DNA from: Magnolia sinica
Taxonomy: Eukaryota; Streptophyta; Magnoliopsida; Magnoliales; Magnoliaceae
Direction of reading: 5' to 3'
DNA length: 64,000 nt
NCBI RefSeq assembly: GCF_029962835.1
Contig: NC_080584.1
Coordinates: forward strand, 78,582,862-78,646,861
Numbering within the stretch: the stretch's first letter is position 1; each line of letters starts with the position of its first letter. This document shows positions 22,592 through 33,048 of this stretch, in pieces. A program made the translations under genes and the position numbers. The notes beneath the pieces were generated by a model. It worked only from the letters and a program-made list of their open reading frames with translations. It was not told the DNA's origin and did no database searches.

Positions 22592-23305
22592 CTGACGGTT
22601 ACGTTTTTCTGAAATTAATTAGTTTTAGAATTAGGTTAAAGATTAGGATTTTACTAACTTTAGGTTAAAGTTTTTTTTTGTTTATTTGATTTTTAGAACT
22701 AACTTGTTTCCTGTTTTGTAGGATCCTGACATAAACTTCTAAATTGGTAATCCTTTTCTAATTCTTCTACTTTTTCTATTTTTAGAATTAGGGTTTGAAT
22801 TTTAGAAATTTTCTAATTCTAGTATCTTCCCATCTGTAGGAAATAGTTTATTCTTAGAACTAGGTTATTTCTTAATTAATTTTCTACTTTTATTTTTAGT
22901 GACTTTCTAATTTTAGAATCTAATTTGTTTCCTAAATTATTTTTAGAATTTTTGTTTAGAAACTAACCTTCCTATTTTGTAGGCCTTTAAAATAGAAATT
23001 TCTAATTTGGTAAGCTCCTTCTCTACTTTTTATTTTTCAGTTCTCTGTTAGAAATTTACTTTCTAGTTTAGACTTTCCTAATTTATTTTAGAAGTTTCTA
23101 CTTTCTTTTAGAAATTAGTTTACTACTACCTTTCTTTTAAAGGATCATTCTTCTATTTTTAGAATCTAACTTATTTTTGTTTTAATTTGCAGGTTTTTAA
23201 CTTAGGACTCCAATTTGGTAATTTCTTTCCAACTCTCTCTTTCTTTCTAGATTTTCTTTCCCTTTCTTAGGATTAGGTTTTTAATTGAGGGCTGCGAGTG
23301 TTTTC
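22592..23305 (+). other. 5' leader of the Athila-like element
   Basis: T-rich, non-coding leader made of degenerate repeats around 'ttttctaattttagaa'. The same composition, inverted, forms the leader of the non-autonomous element at 7554-8135. Confidence 0.7.
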
Positions 23306-24520
23306 ATGCCCAAGTGGGCCCGTGACAACACTCGACGTCTCTTGACTGAAGGAGGATTGGTTGAGGGGTTGACTATCCATCGCAGGACTAGACACCGCTC
23401 GAAATCCCCTGAGTTAACTGAAGTTATGGCTGAAGACCAACCTCCTCCACTTCCACCCAGGGTGGAGGAGATCCAAGAGGAGAATGATGTGCAACTGGCA
23501 CCCCTGCCTCGTACTTTATGAGATTATCTACAACCGGCGGGAGTGAGTATGCCCTCATGCATGATTTTTTCTGAAAACACAGGACAAATGGATATCAAGC
23601 CAGGAGTTATCCAACTCCTTCCCAAATTCCATGGACTTGAATCAGAGAGTCCATATTTGCATTTGAAAGAGTTCGATGAGATTATAGCTACATTATGTTT
23701 TCCTAATGTATCTGAGGATACAATTAGGCTGAAACTCTTTCCTTTTTCCTTAAAAGAGAAAGCTAAGACGTGGTTACATTCACTGCGTCCTAGATCCATT
23801 GGCACATGGAACGACATGCAGAGGGAATTCATAAAAAAATTCTTCCCACATCATAAAACGATTACCCTCAGAAAAGCAGTCATGAACTTTGCCCAAAAGG
23901 AAGATGAAACATTCTTCCAATGTTGGGAAAGGTTCAAAGATTTGGTCAGTTCATGCCCACAACACGGATTTGAAACATGGCGCATTACAAATTTTTTCTA
24001 TGATGGACTGACATCTTCCATGCGCCAAATGGTCGAGACAATGTGTAATGGAGAGTTCATCAACAAAGATGTTGACGAGGTATGGGATTACCTCGATAGT
24101 CTCGCTGAAAAAACACAATCATGGGACTATTACCCAATGGCGAACACCACGTCTAGGCCGACTCAATTAAAGGAGAAAGGTGGGTTATATCTCTTGAAAG
24201 CAGAGGATGATCTCAAGTGTAAAGTGACTACGCTCATAAGGAAAGTTGAGGCCATGGAAGGAAAGAAGGATAAGGTCAATGAAATTGTTTGCGGCATCTG
24301 TGATTGCAACATTCACACAATTGAAAACTGTCCTACAATACCTGCCTTTCGAGGAGTGTTGAATGAACAAGCTAATGCCGTAAATAATTATCAAAGACCT
24401 TTTACTGGACCTAACTCCAACACATACAATCCTGGCTGGAAAAATCATCCAAACTTTAGTTGGAGAAATGGACAAACGGCGACTCCTCCAGGTTTCTTCA
24501 ATCAAATCCAAATCAAGTGA
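23306..24520 (+). pseudogene. gag: gag polyprotein (Athila-like), one premature stop
   Basis: The frame starts at the ATG at 23306 (MPKWARDNTRR). It runs through the retrotransposon gag region (MDIKPGVIQLLPKFHGLES; LHLKEFDEI; LKLFPFSLKEKAKTWLHSL) to a zinc knuckle, CGICDCNIHTIENC (CX2CX4HX4C, 24290-24331). It would form the virus-like particle and bind the genomic RNA. A TGA at 23519-23521 splits it after 71 codons; the frame continues at once with DYLQPAG, and a CGA-to-TGA change would explain it. At its 3' end the frame stops at 24520 while the protein sequence continues in the frame of pol, so a one-base indel lies near 24490-24510. Confidence 0.9.
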
Positions 24521-27500
24521 AACCTCAAGAGGAACCGGTTCAAAATCCCATACAAGAGCTGGCTCAGGCAATGCGGGGAATTACAGATTTTATGCAAAAG
24601 ATAGACTCTCGTATGACGGTTATAGAAAAGGGGATGCTTCCTGCACAACCTCTCCCCAATCCTAAACCGCAGTACGAGAGTAATGATCCCAGCTCTTCAA
24701 ATCAAATGGGGCATGCTAAATCCATTACCACTCTTAGGAGTGGGAAGATCATTGATAAAACTCTTCCGGTTAGGCCTGAAAAGCCTCAAGAACCAGAAGA
24801 GGACAACAATGATGGATCCAGTGATGCCCCACAAAAAGTAGAACCGGAACTTCTAGAGAAGCCAGTTGCTCCATTCCCCCAACGGTTGGTTTCATCAAAA
24901 CTTCTCTCTAACTCTCAGGATATTCTAGAGGTGTTGAAACAGGTGAAAGTCAACATTCCTTTACTTGATGTTGTGAAACAGATACCTTCATATGCCAAAT
25001 TCCTTAAAGACTTATGCACGACTAAAAGACGAAAAATTATTCAAAAGAAAATCTTCTTGACTAAGAAAGTGAGTGCCATCCTGAAGCAAGACGTGCCGCA
25101 GAAATTCAAGGATCCCGGTATCCCAACCACATCATGTGTAATCGGGAACCATCGAATTGATCACGCACTTCTTGACTTAGGAGCGAGCGTCAATTTGATT
25201 CCCTACTCGGTATACAAACAGTTAGGTTTGGGTGAATTAAAACCCACCCTAACCACACTACAACTTGCTGATCGCTCTGTTCGTGTACCAAGAGGGATAA
25301 TTGAGAATGTGTTGGTCCAAGTTGATAGATTTTACTACCCTGTAGACTTTATCATCCTGGACACTGAACCCATCAATAACATGAGCACTTAGATTCCTGT
25401 CATTCTTGGTCGCCCATTCCTTGCTACGTCAAATGCAATTATCAATTGCAGGAATGGTATCATGACTATGTCTTTTGGAAATTTGACATTGGAGTCAAAC
25501 ATTTTTTTCAATAACGGCAGCAACTCAGAGGATGATGACGATTTCCACGACATTAACATGATTGACTCTTTCGTGGAAGATACGACACCTCTGACCTTAT
25601 CCTCCAACCATCTAGAGACGTGCCTGGCCCACTCCCATGATTTTAATGATGACATGATTAGGGAGACGTGCGCCTTGCTTGATACTGCACCGGTACTTGA
25701 AGTTAACCGATGGAGGCCACAATTTGAAGAATTACCACAAACTGATGTAGTGCCTCTACCGTCTAACCTCAAGCCACCGAAGCTTGACCTAAAACCTTTG
25801 CCCTCTAATTTGAAATATGCTTATTTAAGTCAAGATGAGACATACCCGGTGGTGATCTCTGCCCACCTGGAGAAAGAACAGGAGAGTATGCTTATATCTA
25901 CTCTCATTGAGTATAAAGGAGCCCTGGGATGGACGATAGCGGACCTCAAAGGAATCGATCCCTCGATCTGTACTCACCGCATATATCTTGATGATAATGC
26001 AAAAACCGCTCGGCAACCACAACGTAGACTAAATCCAAACATGAAGGAAGTGGTTAAGGCCGAGGTTCTTAAACTATTGGACGTGGGTGTCATATACCCT
26101 ATATCTGATAGTCGATGGGTGAGTCCAACTCAAGTGGTCCCTAAGAAGTCCGGAATCACCATCGTAGCCAATGCCAATAATGAACTCGTGTCAACTAGAG
26201 TCACTACTGGTTGGAGAATGTGCATTGACTACAGGAAGTTGAATACCGTCACGAGGAAAGACCACTTTCCCTTACCATTCATTGATCAGATCCTGGAAAG
26301 GTTAGCTGGTCATTCCTATTATAGTTTCCTTGACGGGTATTCGGGCTACAACCAGATAGAGATAGCTCCTGAAGACCAGGAAAAGACCACATTCACATGT
26401 CCCTACGGCACCTTTGCCTATCGAAGGATGCCATTCGGACTATGTAATGCCCCTGCCACCTTTCAGCGATGTATGCTTAGTATCTTTTCTGATATGGTAG
26501 GGCAATATCTAGAGGTCTTCATGGACGATTTCTCTGTTTACGGTCCATCTTTCAGCAAGTGCTTGGAAAGTCTTAAATGTGTGCTGAAAAGATGTGAAGA
26601 AAAGAACTTGGTACTTAATTGGGAGAAGTGCCATTTCATGGTTCAGAAGGGAATTGTCCTTGGGCATATCATCTCGTCCAAGGGAATCGAGGTAGATAAG
26701 GCAAAAATCGATCTTATCTCTAACCTACCTCCACCCAAGAACATTAGAGACGTGCGATCCTTCTTAGGACACGCAGGATTTTACAGGCGATTCATAAAGG
26801 ACTTTAGTCTTCTCTCTCGTCCTTTATGTAATCTTCTTCAAAAGGATGCTCCGTACGAGTGGACTGAGCAGTGCCAGGAAGCTTTCACCAAGCTTAAGGG
26901 CACGTTAACCACTGCACCTATCATGCAGCCACCCGACTGGAGCCTTCCTTTTGAGCTTATGTGCGACGCTTCTGATTATGCTCTTGGAGCGGTCCTAGGC
27001 CAGAGAAAAGATAAGCGGCCCTGCGTCATTCATTACACAAGTAGAACTTTAAATTCTGCCCAGGTAAACTACTCGACTACGGAAAAGGAACTCTTAGCTG
27101 TAGTGTTCGCCTTGGACAAATTTAGGTCCTACTTGATCGGATCCAAAATCATTATCTACACAGATCATGCGGCACTGAAGTATCTTCTTTCTAAGAATGA
27201 TTCTAAGCCCCGCTTGATACGATGGATTCTTCTACTCCAAGAATTTGATTTGGAAATTAAAGATAAAAAGGGAGTAGAAAACGTTGTGGCCGATCACCTT
27301 TCTCGCCTTAATACCTCTGATCCCCTTGAGACGACCCATATCAATGACATGTTCCCTGATGAACAACTGTTCCGAGTCTCCCATTCACCTTGGTTCGCTG
27401 ATATTGCTAATTATCTTGCTACAGGTGCCATACCGACACAGTGGACTGCGCAAGATAAGAAGAAATTCTTCACCGAGGTGCGTAACTTTTTCTGGGATGA

Positions 27501-28680
27501 TCCTTATTTATTTAAATATTGCCCAGACCAAATCCTAAGGAGATGTGTACCAGACGATGAGCATCAGAGCGTCATCTCCTTCTGTCACTCAGAGGCATAT
27601 GGTGGTCACTTTTCTGCTAAAAAGACCACGGCCAAGATTCTGCAGTGTGGCTTTTACTGGCCCACTATGTTTAGGGACACTCATGAGTTTTGCAAAGCTT
27701 GTGAGCATTGTCAGAAATTGGGAGCATTGTCCCGTCGAAATATGATGCTTTTGAATTCCATCCTTATCATTGAAGCATTTGATTGGGGCATCGATTTCAT
27801 GGGACCATTCCCCCAATCGTTTGGAAATCTGTACATTTTGCTCGCCGTGGATTATGTCACTAAATGGGTCGAAGCGATTCCGTGTCGAAAGAATGACCAT
27901 CGCACGGTCATTAAATTTCTAAAAGAAAACATCCTTTCTCGATTCGGAATGCCTCGAGCCATCATTAGTGATGGGGGCTCACACTTTTGTAATAGACCAT
28001 TCGAGAGCTTAATGAAGAAATACGGTATCTCTCATAAGGTGAGCACCCCATACCATCCACAGACAAGTGGACAAGCTGAGATTTTCAATAGGGAGATCAA
28101 ACACATTTTGGAGAAAACGGTTAACCCAGATCGTAAGGATTGGTCAATCCGATTGACCGATGCCTTATGGGCATACCGTACTGCCTTTAAAACCCCTATT
28201 GGAATGTCTCCCTTTAGACTTGTCTATGGGAAGGCTTGTCACTTGCCTGTGGAGCTGGAACATAAAGCGTACTGGGCGATCAAAAATCTTAATTTCAATC
28301 TGGACAACGCTGGCTCGCTACGCAAACTTCAATTGAATGAACTTGAAGAAATCCGGAATGATGCGTACGATAATTCTAGAATTTACAAGGACAAGATGAA
28401 AGCATTTCATGACCAACACATTTTGCGAAAATCATTCACGCCTGGTCAGAAGGTCCTTTTGTACAATTCTCGATTACATCTCTTCCCGGGTAAGCTTCGA
28501 TCTCGTTGGACCGGCCCTTACATTGTTGTTACTGTTTTTCCTCATGGGGCCGTTGAGATAAGAGATCCCGACAATGGCAAGGAGTTTAAAGTCAATGGAC
28601 ATCGATTGAAACCATTTGTCGAGAAATTTAATTCAGAGGACATGTCCATGCCTCTGACTGATCCTGTTTACCAGGATTAA
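24460..28680 (+). pseudogene. pol: pol: protease, RT, RNase H, integrase (one stop, one frameshift)
   Basis: Frame 1 holds the end of gag, then the aspartic protease (LLDLGASVNLIPYSVY, Asp at 25174), a TAG at 25390-25392, and an uninterrupted 1096-codon stretch to 28680. From the Met at 25462 that stretch contains: RT with [12 protein letters not shown] and FMDD (Asp355-Asp356, nt 26524-26529); RNase H with MCDAS (Asp502), TTEKELL and YTDHAAL (Asp568); and integrase with an HX6H-CX2C zinc finger (from His709) and the DDE core Asp778, Asp837, Glu873 (spacing D58D35E). All catalytic residues I can check are present. The TAG precedes [13 protein letters not shown]; related elements have a coding residue there, and CAG-to-TAG would fit. 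LDLGAS in place of DSGAS or DTGAS at the protease site is worth noting. Confidence 0.93.
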
Positions 28681-30042
28681 TCTCCTAGTCTGATGGAGGT
28701 ATAGGTAAGTTTCCTGTTTTCTTAGGACTAGGGTAGTTGCTTTATTTGTCTGGCTGAAGACGGTAAACTTAGCGCTCCTGGGAGGCAACCCAGTTCTTCA
28801 TTTTATGTCATTTTTTTTCATTAGTCAGTTCAATGTTTGTGGGTAACATTACTGCAAACCCTCACGAGACTACAACTCGTCCACTAGGGGTAACCTAGGG
28901 GTTTAAAGGCTTGTTACATACGCTAAATGCAATCGAGAGCACCTACGAAAGTGGTATAGGTAGGATTTTATTTTGTGTTATTTTTGTTGCCTTTTCTCTC
29001 GTGCTGACCGACGCCCATGCTGTGATCTCTTGGAAAGTGTCTCTCTATGCATCATCCAGGTACTATCTTCCCATTACTTCTCATTTACTCATTTTGTCCC
29101 ATGTGCATTGCATGCCTATTTCTTTTACATTGAGGACAATGTAGATTTTTGGTTAGGGGTGGGAGATTAGGTTTCTTAATCAGTATTTTCTTAGTCTTGA
29201 GCAGAAATTGTGAAAATTTTTAAATTTTTCTATAATTTCATATGAATTCGAAGCGATTTTGACGGCCATCTTGGATTTAGAACTACAAGATGCGTGATGT
29301 TGGTACTTTATGACTCTTGGATTTAGTTATCTATTGAATTTCACAGCTAAGTTTGAATTGTTAATCCATTATTAAAAGTTGTAAACATTGATTGAGTCAT
29401 GAATTCGCAGGACACATCTCGCATGCATATTAAGGTTTCAGTTCGATATTGAAGGATTAACTTGGTAATCACTAAACATGAAAGGAACCAACTTGGAAAA
29501 TTGAATGGATTGGGCGAACAGTCTTTACCATAGGGTTGCTCCCTATAGATGAGGATTCGATTCCCCATGAATGATATGTGAAAAAGTTGGGTGTACAGTC
29601 TTTACCTTAGGTTTGCTCCCTGTAGGTGAGGATTTGATCCCTCTTCTTAACGTTACTCCTAATGAAAAAAAAAAAAAAATCAAATCAAAAATTAAAAGAA
29701 TAAAAAGATAAGGTGTAAACCAAGTTGGGTTATCGTGATTTCTCTTATTTGTTACCAATGATATCCTTAAATATCAAGGTGAATCTTAATGTTGACAAGC
29801 CGAGATTGGACTATACATCCATGGAATTCAATAATTAGAATTATACTAATTGATGGACTAATATTTTGAACTTGATTATGAAGTTTACCGTGAGCTTGAT
29901 TTCAGGAAAAAGTAATGCCAACATTCATGAATCTTAGAATTCGAGTATCTGAACTATTTTTCATAAATCCCTTGAGTTGTAGAAATTATCCTGTAATTCT
30001 CAATTTATTTTTCGCATACTTTGCTCGGGACTAGCAAAATGC
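28681..30042 (+). other. 3' region between pol and PPT
   Basis: 1.36 kb without a convincing gene. It starts with 'ctcctagtctgatggaggtataggtaag', shared with the non-autonomous element, and carries 'cgctcctgggaggcaaccca' and 'acattgaggacaatgt', phrases typical of Athila-like 3' regions. Two similar stretches, 'cagtctttaccatagggttgctccctatagatgagga' (29519-) and 'cagtctttaccttaggtttgctccctgtaggtgagga' (29597-), form a short direct repeat. Short open frames such as 28911-29144 have no recognised domain. Confidence 0.65.
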
Positions 30043-30055
30043 TGGTTGGGGGTTG
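30043..30055 (+). other. Polypurine-tract region
   Basis: TGGTTGGGGGTTG directly before the 3' LTR, the place and composition of the plus-strand primer tract in plant Ty3/gypsy elements. Confidence 0.65.
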
Positions 30056-32319
30056 TGTTGAGGGTCAAATATTGCATATCAGACCCAGTTGTTACCTGGA
30101 TTTACAAACATAGTATTGTTTAACGGCCTGATTTAATCATGTTTGTGATGTAGGGTGTATTCACGAGCTTGGACTGGAAAAGGGTACTAAAAGCATGGAT
30201 TTAACGCTCTGATGACACCCAAGGCAAGGGACGGACTCCAGGAGACGAAGATCGATGGAATTATGCATCAAGGATCTGAGGAAAGCAGGTCATTCACGTT
30301 AAAGAGGCCTGAAATTGGTGAAAAATGCAAGATCACATAGTTCTTGCCATCTGATTGGCTCAAAACTTCATACATGGCCTAAGGGCCATAAATTAACAAT
30401 ACATATCAAATTTCAGCCCTCGGATCACTATGGAAGTACCCCAACTGACAGATCAGCCCATAAACCGTTGATTCTGGGCCCACCTGATATCTGGAACTGT
30501 CTCAACTTTGGTCTCGACGGTTTAAATAAGATGGGAAAATGAATGGATGGATCAGATTGTTGAAACACATCACAGTGGGACCCGTATGTGATGTGTGTGT
30601 GCACAGCACACATAGACCCGAGCCGCACCGAGCCAACAGACGCGGGTCAGCAGCCGCGTCTCCTTCCCAAACACGGCAGCAGCCGTTTCGCGCTGCGTAA
30701 CGGACGGACGACGTCCGTTTTGCGGACGGTAGTGGGCCCCACAGTGTAATTTTTTGGATGATCCAAGCCATCCATCGTGTAGAGGGCCTCAAATACTATA
30801 AACCCTTGCTAAAATTTTACACCCAAGCATGCACATGTGCATGATACAGAGGCCACAAGCAGGCACTCCTGCAACGTTCAAAATGAATTTTGGCATGATT
30901 TCTTCTTTGGGCCTCATGAATGGACGTTCAAAACCACCCATTCTTGACCGAAATTTCATCCTGAATCTAATGGACGGGGTGGATTTCTCCGAAAATACCT
31001 CTGTGGGGCCCACCGAACACGTCAGCGCCTCTGCGTAAGCCTTACGCGCGTTCGGGGAATCCGGGATTTGCGGGAGGTAGTGGGTCACGATCATTAACAT
31101 TTTGAGTGATCCAGACCGTCTAATGTGTCTACAGGGAGGCCAATATACTAGCCAAGATTTCAGAATTATCAGGTAGGTCGATATCACGCTGCAAATTCTC
31201 TCCAAATGCAAGTCGTTTTGAGCTTTTGCTACGCATACGAACTCAGCTGCGTAAGAGTTCCGCATCCTATTCCCTTTGGGACTCCACAGAGCTGCTGGCA
31301 TGGGAGCTTTCCATCTTTACAAAGGAAAAATGGAGAGAGAAAGGGAGGAGGAGGAAGTGGAGAGGCTTGGTTAGAGAGAAACCGTGGCTGCTGGACATAG
31401 GCTGGACGTCAGGGAGAAAGAGAAGCAGTGTGAAGGTTTGCTGCTGGCAGCGTGAGGACGCCAGCAGGGAGAAAAGGAGGAACGGTCTTTGGCAGTTACG
31501 GCTTGAACGGGAAGGAAGGTGACAGGAACTCTGGAACGTGAGAGGCAACGTGTAAGGCTGGGTTTTCCCTCTCTTTCCTTTTTGTTCTTTTCTTTTCCTT
31601 TTTATTTTTATTTTGTTGTTTAATCAGCCCATCCATGTGTGGCTAATCCTCTTAGCTAGGGCTAAGAGGTGAAGCCTGTAGCGAGATGGGAGACACTATT
31701 TCCTGCTTTTCATTTAAATTTATGAACTGAACTTGGTTTTGAGTTGATTATTAAAAGAATATTTACTCAGTCTTTAATGGTCTGTTGTGACTAAAATTAC
31801 AATGGGTTTGCAATGGCTTTGAATATCTCTTTTTCTCTTTTGATGTTTATGACGTCAGGAGGCCCTGTTGTTCACCATCGTCTCCTGGGCATGGTTGGAT
31901 GATAGTACTCTTCCTAACTTTCATGTACTTTCGATTGGTTGGCAATTAGTTTAATCCTGTTATTTGCTTTGTCTCCTGGGCATGATAGGATGATGGAATC
32001 CATTCTAATTCATATACCTTTCATCCCTTGAAAACCAGATCAAGTAAGTTCAGTTTGAATCCTTGATGCAGGCATAAGATCTCCCTGATCTCTACAAGTG
32101 GATCCTCTGAATCCCTAGTTTCCTTCCTCTAAATTCCTTAAAGTTTTAGATAATTATTCCACAATTATTTCTTAAATTCTATTTTGTTTAGATCGCATCT
32201 TAGTCTAGTTCTAGTTCTACTTGGTTTCAGATAACGTACAGGTATCAGTCCCTGTGGATTCGACCTCGGTCTTACCGAGTTTATTACTACGTCACAACCC
32301 TACACTTGGGGAGTGAACA
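30056..32319 (+). repeat. 3' LTR of the Athila-like element
   Basis: 2264 bases, matching the 5' LTR end to end apart from about 35-40 substitutions and a few small indels. Among the indels is the 8-base loss that breaks the palindrome. It ends gtgaaca at 32319, followed by the target duplication atttg. Confidence 0.95.
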
Positions 32320-32324
32320 ATTTG

Positions 32325-32852
32325 CTTTGGCCTTTCATATAAATGAATATAATAATCTAGAAAACAACTTCTTCCCTTAATTTACCAAAAAAAAAGAAAA
32401 AAGGTTCAGCTTTGTACATCACATTTATTAATTTGGTTTGGCCTCTCATATAAATGAACAAAAAAGTTTATATTAGAGAGTAGAAATAGAAGTAGTTGTA
32501 ATGGAACATAAATGAAGCAGAATTTGAATGAAGATTTTACAAACCAAAGTAATAATAGGTCTCCAAACTTTTCTAGAAAAGATGGGTATGGTTTGAAGCC
32601 TGCATAGAGTGAGAAGGTCCAATATCAACAAGAGTAGCTATGTTTGGAGTAATATTTTAAAGGATAAGAGCATACACATCCAACGAAATCTGATATATAA
32701 CAGTTTTAGCCAGAATAAATAGGCAGGAATAGTAGAGCGTGTTGTGACATTATGAAAAGGCTTGCAAAATTATAAGAAACAATGAAACAAAACATGTAAA
32801 GGCTCAGACATCTGGTATTAATGAGTCTAGAACTAGTAAAATGAAAAGAGCT
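32325..32852. other. AT-rich flanking DNA, continuous with 20127-20297
   Basis: Before insertion of the Athila-like element this joined 20127-20297. It is AT-rich, without a recognised gene. Its distal part (32760-32852) resembles the repeats at 39.6-40 kb, from which it is separated by the LINE at 32869. Confidence 0.55.
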
Positions 32853-33048
32853 AATGAAACAATATCTTTTTTTTTTCTTCTCTCTCTCTCTGTTTTTTTT
32901 TTTTTGAAAAAAGTGGGACTGAGCCACAATTCATAGATTCAGTTAAAGATTGTACAGTATGACAAGTGGGCCTCGACAAAAAGGTTCCGGGCCTCACTTC
33001 TCGCGAAAAACAATAAGGTTAAAAAATAAAACCTAGCAGAGATCCCGA

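Larger units (their letters stand above)
20298..32319 (+). mobile_element. Complete Athila-like Ty3/gypsy retrotransposon
   Basis: A full 12-kb element: TSD atttg (20293-20297 and 32320-32324, perfect), 5' LTR 20298-22567, PBS 22574-22591, gag 23306-24520, protease-RT-RNase H-integrase to 28680, a 1.4-kb 3' region, PPT to 30055 and 3' LTR 30056-32319. The order protease, RT, RNase H, integrase is that of Ty3/gypsy. The PBS, the 'gggaggcaaccca' phrase after pol and the pol sequence point to the Athila/Tat branch. By eye the LTRs differ at about 35-40 positions over 2.26 kb (about 98% identical), mostly transitions, so the insertion is fairly young. There is no envelope-like frame of note between pol and the PPT. 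Three lesions in gag-pol make this copy non-autonomous as it stands. Confidence 0.95.

Noticed and set aside
24185..25772. Antisense frames of 127-128 codons opposite gag and pol
   Set aside because: Shadows of the strongly supported sense-strand coding region.
28911..29170. Envelope-like gene between pol and the PPT of the Athila-like element
   Set aside because: The open frames here are short (65-77 codons), and I see no long frame with signal and membrane segments like those reported for some Athila members.
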